Shown here piece after piece: positions 26,570 through 35,613 of a stretch of DNA of 64,000 nt. The position numbers were made by a program, and so were the translations under genes. Source of the stretch: an uncultured Oscillospiraceae bacterium (GTDB lineage Bacteria > Bacillota > Clostridia > Oscillospirales > Ruminococcaceae); NCBI GenBank assembly GCA_910587135.1, contig CAJULF010000009.1, positions 12,000-75,999 of the forward strand, written 5' to 3'. The notes beneath the pieces are model-generated. The model did no database searches. It was given only the letters and a program-made list of their open reading frames with translations, and was not told the origin of the DNA. How positions within the stretch are numbered: the stretch's first letter is position 1; every line of letters starts with the position of its first letter.

Positions 26570-27097
26570 ATGAAGGTTACAATTACCGCCAAAAAAATCA
26601 ATATTTCTCAGGCATTTACAGACTATGCGGAGAAGAAGCTGAACGCTAAGCTCGACCGCTTTTTCCCTGAAGAGGCAGAAGCAAGAATAACGCTGGCGGA
26701 GCGCCGCGATATGATTATTTTGGAGCTTACCGTAAAATATAACGGAATTATCTACCGCGCGGAGCAGACCGCAAAGGATAAGAACGACGCGCTGGACGTT
26801 ACGGTTGACAGAATTATCCGTCAGATCAGAAAGCAGAAGACCAAGGTTGAGAAGCGGCTCCGCGCTGACGCCTTTATGGGGCTTGAGCCGGACGTTGAGC
26901 CCGAGGAGGACAGTTACGAGGTTATCCGCTATAAATACTTCAAGCTTTCTCCGATGTCTGTGGACGACGCGATATTGCAGATGAACCTGCTGGGGCACAG
27001 CTTCTTTATGTTTATGAATTCGGAAACAAACCGCGTAAACGTGGTGTATATCCGTGATGAAGGAAATTATGCCGTGCTTGTTCCCGAAGATGAATAA
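26570..27097 (+). CDS. hpf: Ribosome hibernation promoting factor, long form
   Basis: The 175-residue protein silences ribosomes in stationary phase. The N-terminal HPF/RaiA domain (1-105, MKVTITAKKINIS) sits in the 30S decoding region. The C-terminal dimerisation domain (about 118-175, VIRYKYFKLSPMSVDDAILQM) joins two 70S particles into a 100S dimer. The start at 26570 has GGAGG eight bases upstream; a TTG five codons earlier overlaps that site. It is a single-gene unit with a terminator. Confidence 0.96.
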   Translation: MKVTITAKKINISQAFTDYAEKKLNAKLDRFFPEEAEARITLAERRDMIILELTVKYNGIIYRAEQTAKDKNDALDVTVDRIIRQIRKQKTKVEKRLRADAFMGLEPDVEPEEDSYEVIRYKYFKLSPMSVDDAILQMNLLGHSFFMFMNSETNRVNVVYIRDEGNYAVLVPEDE

Positions 27098-27104
27098 GCA
27101 ATAC

Positions 27105-27140
27105 CAAACCTCGGGAGCAATACCCGAGGTTTGATTTGTC
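27105..27140 (+). terminator. Terminator of hpf
   Basis: CAAACCTCGGG and CCCGAGGTTTG form an 11-bp stem, followed by ATTTGTC. Confidence 0.75.
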
Positions 27141-27171
27141 GGACTGGTTTTGCCGTTTATATGGGGGGAAT

Positions 27172-27798
27172 ATGGAAAAAATCAACTATCAAAAGCGTTT
27201 GGACAAGCTGATTGCAGGCTTTGGCGGAGAAATTCCCACGCTTCTTCTTCACAGCTGCTGCGCACCCTGTTCAAGCTACTGCATTGAATATCTCTCGCAA
27301 TATTTCCGCATAACGCTTTTGTACTACAATCCGAATATCTCGCCCGCTGAGGAGTTCACAAAGCGCTCGGAGGAGCTTAAGCGGCTGGTGAGCGAAATGT
27401 CCCTTCCAAACCCCGTCAGTGTGGTTATTGATGATTATGACCCAAATGAGTTCCTGAGCAAGGTAAAGGGTTTGGAGAACGTTCCTGAGGGCGGTGAAAG
27501 ATGCTTTGAATGCTATCGCCTGCGCCTGGAGAGGGCTGCGCGTTATGCTGCCAACGGCGGATTCGACTACTTTTGCTCAACGCTCTCCATCAGCCCGCGC
27601 AAAAACTGCGAAAAACTGAATGAGATCGGCGATGAGCTTTCGGAGATCTATTCGGTCAAGCATCTCCCCAATGACTTTAAAAAGCGGAACGGATTTAAGC
27701 GTTCGGTGGAGCTGTCGGAGCAGTACAGACTTTATCGGCAGAGCTACTGCGGCTGCGTTTTTTCCAAAGCGGAAAACCAAACCCGGAATAAAGTATGA
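27172..27798 (+). CDS. queH: Epoxyqueuosine reductase QueH
   Basis: QueH carries out the last step of queuosine synthesis in tRNA, reducing epoxyqueuosine with iron-sulfur clusters and replacing the B12-dependent QueG in many anaerobes. The 208-residue protein shows the family's four cysteine motifs: LLLHSCCAPCSSY (about 20-32), GERCFECYRLR (about 103-113), FCSTLSISPRKN (about 124-135) and SYCGCVFS near the end. The chosen ATG at 27172 follows a G-run; a TTG twelve codons upstream is less likely. Its stop codon lies in the arm of a perfect palindrome shared with rnhA. Confidence 0.94.
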   Translation: MEKINYQKRLDKLIAGFGGEIPTLLLHSCCAPCSSYCIEYLSQYFRITLLYYNPNISPAEEFTKRSEELKRLVSEMSLPNPVSVVIDDYDPNEFLSKVKGLENVPEGGERCFECYRLRLERAARYAANGGFDYFCSTLSISPRKNCEKLNEIGDELSEIYSVKHLPNDFKKRNGFKRSVELSEQYRLYRQSYCGCVFSKAENQTRNKV

Positions 27799-27829
27799 GG
27801 CGGATATCTACCGCCTCATACTTTATTCC
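27785..27829. terminator. Perfect 19-bp palindromic terminator shared by queH and rnhA
   Basis: The left arm runs 27785-27803 and the right arm 27811-27829, around ATATCTA, with a GAGGCGG core and AT-rich foot, so both strands give a stem flanked by T-rich sequence. The queH stop (TGA 27796-27798) and the rnhA stop (TAA 27825-27823) are both inside the arms. Confidence 0.8.
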
Positions 27830-28269
27830 GCATTTATATCACGCTGCGCTACCGCGAGCCTGTCGCAGCGCTCGTTCTCGGTGTGCCCCGCATGACCCTT
27901 TATCCAGCAGAACTCTGCTTCGTGCTGCTCCAGCAGTTCAAGCAGCCTGCCCCATAAGTCGGGATTTAGCGCGGGTTTTCCGTCGCTTTTCTTCCAGCCG
28001 CGTTTGCGCCAACCTACTGCCCAGCCCTTGCTTATTCCGTCCACCACATATTTGCTGTCGGTGGTTATCTTTACCTTGCATGGGTATTTCAGCGCTTCCA
28101 ACGCGCTGATTACACCCAGAAGCTCCATACGGTTGTTGGTGGTGTGCGGCTCTCCGCCGCTCAGTTCCTTCTCTTTACCGTCACACCTAAGTATCGCTCC
28201 CCAGCCGCCCGGACCGGGGTTGCCGCTGCACGCGCCATCTGAGAATATCTCCACAAATTTTTTATCCAT
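27823..28269 (-). CDS. rnhA: Ribonuclease HI
   Basis: RNase HI cuts RNA in RNA-DNA hybrids (R-loops, primers). The 148-residue protein has the expected acidic catalytic residues: Asp in FSDGACSGNPGPGGW (residue 10), Glu in TTNNRMELLGVI, Asp in TTDSKYVVDGI and a final Asp in GHAGHTENERCDRLA. It is a complete bacterial type I enzyme without the N-terminal hybrid-binding domain. Confidence 0.96.
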   Translation of the reverse strand: MDKKFVEIFSDGACSGNPGPGGWGAILRCDGKEKELSGGEPHTTNNRMELLGVISALEALKYPCKVKITTDSKYVVDGISKGWAVGWRKRGWKKSDGKPALNPDLWGRLLELLEQHEAEFCWIKGHAGHTENERCDRLAVAQRDINAE

Positions 28270-28328
28270 TATTCCTCCGTAAAAACAGCCCCCGAACGCT
28301 CGAGGGCTGTTTTGATATCAGGCAATTA

Positions 28329-29468
28329 TCAGTTAGCCAGACCCGCTCTTTCAATACCTTCCGTAAAGTACTTTTGCAGGAAAATGTACATTATTACGAT
28401 AGGCGTTATCGCCAGCAGGCATCCGGCTTCCATCCATACAACAAAGTCGAGTGCGTTCCCGACCTCGCCCGTGAGGTACAGCGAAACCGTAGTCGCGATA
28501 TTGTCTATCTTCATGGAAATCGTATTGGCATTGCTGAAATACATAGAGCTTACATAGTAGTCGTTCCAGTACCAAACGATAGAGAAGATAAATACTGTCA
28601 GGAATGAGCTTGCCGCGTTCGGAACCATTACGCTGATAAAGGTCTTGAACGGACCGCAGCCGTCGAGATACGCCGCGTCCTCCAGTTCCTTGGGAAGTCC
28701 TCTGAAGAACTGTCTGAACAGGTAGATGAACAGGCCCGCTCTTATACCGTTACAGAACAGCGCGGGGATATACATCGCGAAGTTTGTATTGGTAAGCATG
28801 AGGGAGTCGCCCATTACCGCGTTGAACAGACCGAAGATATCGAAATATCTGAACTGCATATACTGCGGAATCAGAATGATCTGAACGGGCACGATGATCT
28901 GCAGCAGAACAATGGCGAACATGAAGCCCTTGCCCTTGAACTTGAATCGCGCGAAGCCGTATCCCGTGAGCGCGCAGGTACCTACCTGCAATACCGACGA
29001 AATAATATTCAGCACCAGCGTGTTCCACAGAGCCTGCGGATACTCGATTGCTTTCCACACCTCCACGAAATTCTCAAATCGTACCGTTTTGGGAATCCAC
29101 ATGATGGAGGGGTCGTTCATTTCAACCTGCGGACGCAGGGACGTCGAAATCATGTACAAAATCGGGTACAGAATTACGAACGACAGACCGAAGATAATCA
29201 CAAAGCGGAAGAAAGGCCAAACGTAGCCGGCTATTCTGCGCCAGAAGATGTACTTGTAGTGCTTTCTCTCCTTGGTCGTGTAGTGTCTGTAGTTGCGGAT
29301 TATCTCGAAATTTGTTACACGGTAGTCGGACTTTTTCTTCTTTGCCTTGCCGCCCGACGGAGCAGCCACCGCTGCTCCCGCGTTGATATCCGCGATTGTT
29401 TCCGCAATGTTCTCTGTTACGTTTTCAGCAGGCTGATTAGCAACATTGTTTAAATTATTATCTGTCAC
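28329..29468 (-). CDS. Carbohydrate ABC transporter permease (MalG-like), last gene of the ABC operon
   Basis: The 379-residue inner-membrane permease has a cytoplasmic N-terminal extension (about 1-80) rich in Asn/Ala and ending KAKKKKSD. Six membrane helices follow, with the EAA loop ELEDAAYLDGCGPFKTFISVMVP that docks on an ATPase. The extension is unusual for MalG-type subunits and resembles the one on its partner permease. The start is GTG at 29468, placed eight bases after AAGGAGG; ATG codons upstream (29489-29504) overlap or precede that site. It begins 13 bp after the partner permease. Confidence 0.9.
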   Translation of the reverse strand: MTDNNLNNVANQPAENVTENIAETIADINAGAAVAAPSGGKAKKKKSDYRVTNFEIIRNYRHYTTKERKHYKYIFWRRIAGYVWPFFRFVIIFGLSFVILYPILYMISTSLRPQVEMNDPSIMWIPKTVRFENFVEVWKAIEYPQALWNTLVLNIISSVLQVGTCALTGYGFARFKFKGKGFMFAIVLLQIIVPVQIILIPQYMQFRYFDIFGLFNAVMGDSLMLTNTNFAMYIPALFCNGIRAGLFIYLFRQFFRGLPKELEDAAYLDGCGPFKTFISVMVPNAASSFLTVFIFSIVWYWNDYYVSSMYFSNANTISMKIDNIATTVSLYLTGEVGNALDFVVWMEAGCLLAITPIVIMYIFLQKYFTEGIERAGLAN

Positions 29469-29481
29469 TTCTCTAACCTCC

Positions 29482-30648
29482 TTATTCATTCTCATAATAA
29501 ACAAATCTGTTTATAATCAGGCAGACAATGCCGAGGATAGCGCCGATTATGGCGAAGTATATCCATGCCAGCGCCGCCGCGTAGCCGTGTTCCCAGTCGG
29601 TTGAACGCTGAAGAACGTATTTCATGACCTCGTTGTCGGAGGATACAAAGGCATCGATAATGGTGTAAACCAGGTTTGCCAGAATCATCGGGCTGATTAT
29701 CGGGAAGGTTATCTTCCAGAAGAACTCCCATGCCGTCGCGCCCTCCATATTCGCCGCTTCCTTTGAAGACGGCGGGATATTCTGAAGCGCGGACAGGAAT
29801 ATCAGTATCTGAATACCCGAATTCCATACAAGGTTAAGAACGTTGGAAGTTATGCTCTCGATAAACTCCGTAAATTGCTGATTTATGTTATATATTCCTA
29901 TAAACTCCATCAGCTCCGAAACAAGGTCGGTTTTGAACAGCGAGCTGAACTGCGCCGCGTCGGATACGCCCTGAGATGCCATATCGCCGTTGATTACGGA
30001 GATAACGGGACCTGTCGCGATAAGCACGGGCAGGAAGAAGATCGCTCTCGCAAGGGTTCTTCCTCTGAACTTCTGATTCAGAATAACCGCTATAAACAGC
30101 GAGAATATCAGAATTACAACCGCCTGCGGCAAAATTTCCGCCAGTGAAGCGGTCAGCTTCGGCGCGAAATTCGTATCTATTGTGAAAGCTCTTCTGTAAT
30201 TGTAGAAGTTGTTCCACTCGGTGTAGATACCCGCGCTGGTCATACCTTTGAGCAGCGCCTCGGACTTATCCAGCAGCGATGTATCGCAAAGGGAATACCA
30301 AAGGGACTTTATTACGGGAATGATAAACAGCCAGATAGTTCCGATAGCCCACAGTGCCACAAATCCATAGCCGTAAAGATTTTTCTTCTTTTCGTAGGGT
30401 ATCTTGTTGGTCTTTATCTTCAGCTGAATCTTTTCGCCGCCCTTCCTGCGTATATCCACCTCTTCATTGGAGGCGTTGAACGCCGCGGCAGCTGCCGTAT
30501 TGTGCGCGGATACTCTGGGCGCTGCCTTGGGTGCTTCTTTCGCAGCCTCGACAGTTTCCTCGGTTTTTACCGCTTCGGTTTCCGGAGCAGCTATTTCTTC
30601 GGCAGCGACTTGCTCGGTGCTTTTGCCGAGGTTCTTTTCGTCACTCAT
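29482..30648 (-). CDS. Sugar ABC transporter permease (MalF-like)
   Basis: This is a 388-residue permease. An acidic Ala/Glu-rich cytoplasmic extension (about 1-75) and a basic stretch precede six helices. The EAA loop reads SSKEAANMEGATAWEFFWKITFP. Together with the following gene it forms one heterodimeric channel. The ATG at 30648 overlaps the DUF5696 stop codon as TGATG, with GGAG ten bases upstream, so translation is coupled to the DUF5696 gene. A direct physical or functional link between this permease pair and DUF5696 is therefore likely. Confidence 0.9.
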   Translation of the reverse strand: MSDEKNLGKSTEQVAAEEIAAPETEAVKTEETVEAAKEAPKAAPRVSAHNTAAAAAFNASNEEVDIRRKGGEKIQLKIKTNKIPYEKKKNLYGYGFVALWAIGTIWLFIIPVIKSLWYSLCDTSLLDKSEALLKGMTSAGIYTEWNNFYNYRRAFTIDTNFAPKLTASLAEILPQAVVILIFSLFIAVILNQKFRGRTLARAIFFLPVLIATGPVISVINGDMASQGVSDAAQFSSLFKTDLVSELMEFIGIYNINQQFTEFIESITSNVLNLVWNSGIQILIFLSALQNIPPSSKEAANMEGATAWEFFWKITFPIISPMILANLVYTIIDAFVSSDNEVMKYVLQRSTDWEHGYAAALAWIYFAIIGAILGIVCLIINRFVYYENE

Positions 30649-33008
30649 CAATAGTTCGCTCCTTTCCATCCAAATTGCGTGAGATCTTTTTCAGTACCGT
30701 TTACTTTGAGCGTCAGCCTGTCAAGGTCCGCCTCGATCACCGTTCCGTTGCTGAAAGTGGTTTTTACCACATTATCGGAAACATACTCAAAATCGGTTAT
30801 AGTAGCCTCGGATACTCCCGATACAATGTCCTTGCACACCTTATATTCTGCCGCGGCTACATCGAGCCAGCCCGCGTAGTGCGTGTAGAACAGCGTGTCA
30901 TAGGAGCTGTCCGTAAAGGTGTTGGGATTCTCATACATAACCTCGTAATGAACGGGTGTGCCCGTCGCTACGGAAAGCAGGAACAGCTCATCCGCGCTGG
31001 AGCTTGCGTTCTTCGCCTTGGTCGTGTAGGGGATATATCCGTGGATTACCATCTCGTAGAGCGGGATATCATAGTCATATACGTCAAACCCGCTGCTGTA
31101 AAGCGGAACATCTTTTATCATGTCCACATAGGGAAGCACATAATCGTTGCAGGCGCTTGCCACAAATGTCATTCCGCTGTTGTTTATCATCTGGTAGCAG
31201 TTCTTGAGGTTCTCCACAGCCTGCTGTCTGGAGGTATTTCTTTTGGCATTGGAGGTGAAGTCGCTGTAAAGCATATTCGTTCCTTCCGCCACCGAGATAG
31301 CGCTCAGACCGCCCTTGCCGTATCCGGAAATTACCTCTCCGTAAACCTTCTCGTAATAAGCCGGTGAGAGTATGTACCAACTGGTTCTTGTATCGTGGGG
31401 AGTGCCGAAAGCTCTCTCATAAACCCCCTGCGTAGCGTATGCCTTGGTAACGCCTATTACAGATGCGCCCGTCTTGGAGTAGCCGTTTCCGCTTCTCTCA
31501 TAGTTCATAAGGTCGACACTCGGAGCGAAAACCGCGCCTATGCTCTCAAGGTATTTTTTGAGATCCTCGAACTTATTCTTGCCGCCGAGCGAACTTGCAT
31601 AATCGAGAGAATTTGAGATGCGGCTTGTAACGCCTGCCGTGTTGAAGTCCTCATAGGTGACTATCATGTCCGAAACGCCGCGCTCGTTAAGCTCACGGAC
31701 TATCTCCTCCGCCTGCTCGTATGTCGTTGCGGTTGTCTGGAGCTTTACGGGGAATCCCGCTACGGAGCGCTCTTTAACCGTGCCTCCGAAAAGGTCAAGG
31801 TAGAGATGAGCATCGTCCGCCGTGGTCTTTTTAGTCATACCCTTTTCGTCAACCAGATATTTCTGATATCTCTGGGCAATGTCCACATAGCTCACATTTT
31901 CCTTGGCGATAGGATAGTACCTTACCGTCATGCGTGGCTCGGGAACCTTATTCTGCTGATAAGCCTTCAAAGCCGAAGCGTTGCTGCCGCCCATGAAGTA
32001 GCTGTCGGTAGAACGCAGCGAGAAGTTGAACCACGCGGAGTTGTATCCTGTCGCTCTCGGACCGCGCGCTATGCTTGCCTTTGCGGTCGCGTAAGCCGAA
32101 CCCTCGGTCGCTACCAGCAGCAGAGCATTGTCCTCCTTTACAAGACCCAGTATAGGCAGGTATGCCTGCTCGGTCTTTTTCGGAGCCATATCCTGGCTTA
32201 TCGCCAGATCTCTGCCGTACAGCTGCTGAGAATAATCCGAAGCGCCGGTTCTTCCGTTATTGAAGTTGATGACAGCGCCGGAGCCGTCGGGAGTTACTAT
32301 GTAGCCCTCCTCGTCCAGTCCGCCCGCTCCCAGATCCTGGAACAAACCTACGTCTACGATGGAGCGCGAACTGTCCATGATCTTGTCGGGTTCGTCTATC
32401 TCCACCTCGTAGATCTCGTCCGCGATAATGGATATCTCAAAATAGTCATCCTTCAGAGTTACCGTGTAGGGAATCTTTATACCCTCGCGGCTGAAATCAA
32501 CCGTTGCCTTAAAGCCGTTCTCATAGCTTGTGTCCACTGTCGTTGTGCCGTTGGCGGCCGAGCGCAGCAGAGTGTTTGCCGCGTCGGTATCGGTAACCAT
32601 TACGGAGTTAATTACGACCGAGGATTTCAGCTCGTTCTTTTTGGTATTATTGGTTCCTACCACGGGGTCGTTTTCGGCATTATAGGGATTGCTCCACCAG
32701 TAGTAGCCGTTCGCCAGATTCTCGACAGCGAAAACACCCGTTTCCTTATTTACATAAAGAGCAAGGCTGCTTGTTCGCGCGCACTCTTCCATTGCCGCAA
32801 GAGCTTCCTCCTCGGTTATATCCGCAGGAGGCGCCTCCTCTTCGGGGGCTTCTTCCTCTCCGGTGTCCTCCGGTGCGGCGTCCGCCTCGGAGGTGTTCAC
32901 AGGTTCGGTGCTTTCAGCGGTTTCTGACCATGCAACGCTTTGGCTTGCCGTAAGCGCCATTGATGCGCAAAGCGCCGCGGCAAGTATTTTCTTGCGAAAT
33001 TTAAGCAT
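30648..33008 (-). CDS. Exported DUF5696-family protein
   Basis: The 786-residue protein has a signal peptide (about 1-28), an acidic low-complexity linker (about 30-65) and a large domain matching what I know as DUF5696. Early segments are beta-rich (about 80-330). Later segments look like an (alpha/beta) barrel, for example YEDFNTAG, VFAPSVDLMNYE, ISVAEGTNMLYSDF and FVASACNDYVLPYVD, the pattern of a glycoside hydrolase-like fold. Several Asp/Glu at strand ends could be catalytic, but no activity is established. The start at 33008 follows GGTGG; an in-frame ATG 33 bases upstream lacks a ribosome site. Confidence 0.82.
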   Translation of the reverse strand: MLKFRKKILAAALCASMALTASQSVAWSETAESTEPVNTSEADAAPEDTGEEEAPEEEAPPADITEEEALAAMEECARTSSLALYVNKETGVFAVENLANGYYWWSNPYNAENDPVVGTNNTKKNELKSSVVINSVMVTDTDAANTLLRSAANGTTTVDTSYENGFKATVDFSREGIKIPYTVTLKDDYFEISIIADEIYEVEIDEPDKIMDSSRSIVDVGLFQDLGAGGLDEEGYIVTPDGSGAVINFNNGRTGASDYSQQLYGRDLAISQDMAPKKTEQAYLPILGLVKEDNALLLVATEGSAYATAKASIARGPRATGYNSAWFNFSLRSTDSYFMGGSNASALKAYQQNKVPEPRMTVRYYPIAKENVSYVDIAQRYQKYLVDEKGMTKKTTADDAHLYLDLFGGTVKERSVAGFPVKLQTTATTYEQAEEIVRELNERGVSDMIVTYEDFNTAGVTSRISNSLDYASSLGGKNKFEDLKKYLESIGAVFAPSVDLMNYERSGNGYSKTGASVIGVTKAYATQGVYERAFGTPHDTRTSWYILSPAYYEKVYGEVISGYGKGGLSAISVAEGTNMLYSDFTSNAKRNTSRQQAVENLKNCYQMINNSGMTFVASACNDYVLPYVDMIKDVPLYSSGFDVYDYDIPLYEMVIHGYIPYTTKAKNASSSADELFLLSVATGTPVHYEVMYENPNTFTDSSYDTLFYTHYAGWLDVAAAEYKVCKDIVSGVSEATITDFEYVSDNVVKTTFSNGTVIEADLDRLTLKVNGTEKDLTQFGWKGANY

Positions 33009-33109
33009 TTTTACACCACCATTTTCAATATTCAATGCCATAGGTTATATTTCGGCATCTGCCGGTTCCGCGTATTCTCCCCGGTATCGCCCGGGAAACA
33101 TGCCGCGGA

Positions 33110-33877
33110 TCATTTGGTTCTGAGCTTTGCCATCTCTTTCTTAAGCTGGTGCTTTTCAAAGAGCGTGTATGCCGTGACCACTATCGCCACAAGCACCGCA
33201 ATAGCGCCTATGAAGATGAGCACAAGCGTCGTCGGCTCCAGATTCGAGAATCTGTAAAGCAGCTCCGTATAGATGGAGTATACGAAAACATATACCTGCT
33301 GGAAAAGCGAAACCAACAGTACCAGCAAGATTATAATAATGACCATCGCGAAAACGGTTATTATCATAAAGAGCAGGGTTTTGGGGATTGAATACTGGTG
33401 TACCGTCCTCATGCCCGAGATCAGCAGTATTACCGTCCACAGGATCGTGAGGTAGGATACGAATGTGATAAAGGCGGACTCGGTTCTGAGCAGGCAGTTG
33501 GAAAGTATTATGTTGATGACCTTTCCTATGATGAAGGGTACAAGAGCATACGCGGTATTAACGCAGATATTCTTCATTGTGCCCTCGCCGTCAAACAGCG
33601 TGCAAAGCGCCCAGTTGCCCACTACCCATGTAAAGAACAGCACAATCGACTGAATCACAATAGGCACTACGTTAAAAATCTTGACATCGGAAAAATCAAA
33701 AAGGAAGCCTGTCATAAGCTGCTCGCATACGCTGACTATAAAGAACAGCGCTACGATAACCATTGCGACCTTCATGTTATATGCTTTCTTCCATCTGAGG
33801 TCCTCAAAGCCTTCAAAAGGATGACGCATGACGTAGAACGGCCATTTCCAAGCCGGTAAATCCAAATCAAATCTCAT
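33110..33877 (-). CDS. YIP1-family membrane protein
   Basis: The 255-residue protein has a short N-terminal amphipathic part (PAWKWPFYVMRHPFEGFEDL), typical of bacterial YIP1 proteins, and five or six membrane helices (about 32-240). The function of bacterial YIP1 proteins is unknown. AAGGAGGAG lies just before the ATG, overlapping the end of the NHL gene, from which it is separated by three bases. Its place between the NHL and DUF5696 genes suggests a membrane partner of one of them. Confidence 0.85.
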   Translation of the reverse strand: MRFDLDLPAWKWPFYVMRHPFEGFEDLRWKKAYNMKVAMVIVALFFIVSVCEQLMTGFLFDFSDVKIFNVVPIVIQSIVLFFTWVVGNWALCTLFDGEGTMKNICVNTAYALVPFIIGKVINIILSNCLLRTESAFITFVSYLTILWTVILLISGMRTVHQYSIPKTLLFMIITVFAMVIIIILLVLLVSLFQQVYVFVYSIYTELLYRFSNLEPTTLVLIFIGAIAVLVAIVVTAYTLFEKHQLKKEMAKLRTK

Positions 33878-33880
33878 GGC

Positions 33881-35518
33881 TTACTCCTCCTTTTTCTGCT
33901 GTTCTCTCAGAAGCTTATCGGCGGCAGCCTTCTTCTTTGCGCGCTGGCGTCCGCGAACGCTGGAGATAACATATATTGCCGCAAGCAGAAGAATTATGAT
34001 GACCGCGAAAAGCGTGAAGTTTTCTCTGATAAACGCCATTCTCCAGCCCTTGAACGCTTCGTTGTAGCCCATTCTGGAATTATAGTAGAAGTAATCCATA
34101 GCGGTCTCAAAGTCGTTCTGATTGAGGTACGCGTTTCCGAGACCTACATATGCCCACCAGTAATTCGAGTCGCGGCGGAGAACTTCGTTCCACGGACCTA
34201 CCGACTCCGCGTATTTGCCGGTGTTGAAAAGTGTAATTGCCTCGTGAACTATCGAGCCGAACTCGGTGCGCCCGAATACCGTAACGCTGTTTTTGCGTCC
34301 GTCAAGAACAAAAACGTTGTTTCCGAGACTCTCAACCGCGTTTACGGTCGTGAACGTACCCTTCTGGCTTCCCGTGCCGCCGAAGATAAACAGCAGGTCA
34401 CACTCGTCGCTGTACTGGAAGATACGTCCCGTTTCCAGGTCGAGCAGGTTTATTACTCCGTTATCGCCGATATCAACGTCTGTGATACGCGAGGAGTAGG
34501 TCTTGCCTCTGTAATATTTTGTGAGGTAATCGCCGAAGTTGTAATCGTCATATCCGAGGTTTACGAAAATATTCGTACCTGCGGAGTTGAGCTTCTTCAG
34601 AATATCGGTATCCGAATTCTTGGTTTCGGTTACGGTATAAATGAAGTTATCTTCGTCAATATCAAAGTTGGATATCTCAACAGGAACGTTTCTTCTCATT
34701 CTCATGATCTGCTCACGGGTGAAAATCAGCTTCCAGAAAGCGTTCATGATAACCTCTCCGGTTTTCTCGACGCGGTTCGCGCCGAAATAGCCGTTGAACT
34801 CGCCCTCTCTTGAGAACACGATAGCGCCCTTCGTGGTTGAGTCGATAACGATATAAACGTTCTTAGCCGCGTCTACAAGCACCTTAGAGGGGTTGAAGGT
34901 CTGTGTCTGGTCAAAGACTTCCTCCTCGGGGCGGGTGTAAACCGCAACCACTTTTCCGTAACCTATGCCGCTGTCGTCCTTCTCCGCATAGAAAGCAACC
35001 ACTCTCTCATTCTCGTTGTCGGCAACGTATATCATATCGTCATCGTCAACAAAAACTCCCGTCGGACCTTTAAAGTAAAGGCTGGTTTCCTTTGCGTATC
35101 TCGACTGGTCAAGAGTACCCACGTTCACCGCGTCCTCTCTCCGCTTAAGCCACTCTCCCACCTCGGAAAAATCGAGGTATTCTATCGCGTTTATAAGGTT
35201 GAACTTGCTGTCGGTTTTAATTATGCGCCCCTTCATATTTGAATCGAGCGTACCGGAATAAGCGGTATCCGCTATGTATATCTCGTCGGAAGCCGAAACG
35301 AACATATCCGACGGTGTACTCAGGTCGCCGCAGCCGATATCCTTGCCGGTTACGACCTTTTCCACAACATAGCCGTTCTGCGAGGGAATCGGGTCGCCGT
35401 ACCAGTCGTAGTTGTAACCGTCATAAGGCTCATCGGCGTATGCAACGCCCGTGCAGAGCATAGCCGCCGCCATAAAGGCGGAAACCGCGCAAGCAGCGAT
35501 GCGTCTGATTGATGGCAC
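33881..35518 (-). CDS. Exported NHL-repeat / TPR protein with C-terminal membrane anchor
   Basis: The 545-residue protein has a signal peptide (about 1-28), then repeated six-bladed NHL-like motifs (STPSDMFVSASDEIYIADT, GVFVDDDDMIYVADNENERV and others, about 60-400). Two TPR-like helical units (about 415-485), one membrane helix (about 495-515) and a basic cytoplasmic tail complete it. It should present a beta-propeller outside the cell, perhaps a scaffold for the neighbouring transport proteins. The GTG at 35518 is chosen because AAAGGA stands at the right distance; an ATG nine bases earlier abuts that site directly. Confidence 0.82.
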   Translation of the reverse strand: MPSIRRIAACAVSAFMAAAMLCTGVAYADEPYDGYNYDWYGDPIPSQNGYVVEKVVTGKDIGCGDLSTPSDMFVSASDEIYIADTAYSGTLDSNMKGRIIKTDSKFNLINAIEYLDFSEVGEWLKRREDAVNVGTLDQSRYAKETSLYFKGPTGVFVDDDDMIYVADNENERVVAFYAEKDDSGIGYGKVVAVYTRPEEEVFDQTQTFNPSKVLVDAAKNVYIVIDSTTKGAIVFSREGEFNGYFGANRVEKTGEVIMNAFWKLIFTREQIMRMRRNVPVEISNFDIDEDNFIYTVTETKNSDTDILKKLNSAGTNIFVNLGYDDYNFGDYLTKYYRGKTYSSRITDVDIGDNGVINLLDLETGRIFQYSDECDLLFIFGGTGSQKGTFTTVNAVESLGNNVFVLDGRKNSVTVFGRTEFGSIVHEAITLFNTGKYAESVGPWNEVLRRDSNYWWAYVGLGNAYLNQNDFETAMDYFYYNSRMGYNEAFKGWRMAFIRENFTLFAVIIILLLAAIYVISSVRGRQRAKKKAAADKLLREQQKKEE

Positions 35519-35613
35519 TGTAATCATCCTTTCGTTATGTGTTTTATCGGTTATCCCGCGCGGAGCGCTAAGGGCAGTCCCCTGCTCCGCCTGCGGGCAT
35601 GACGTTTTTCGGA

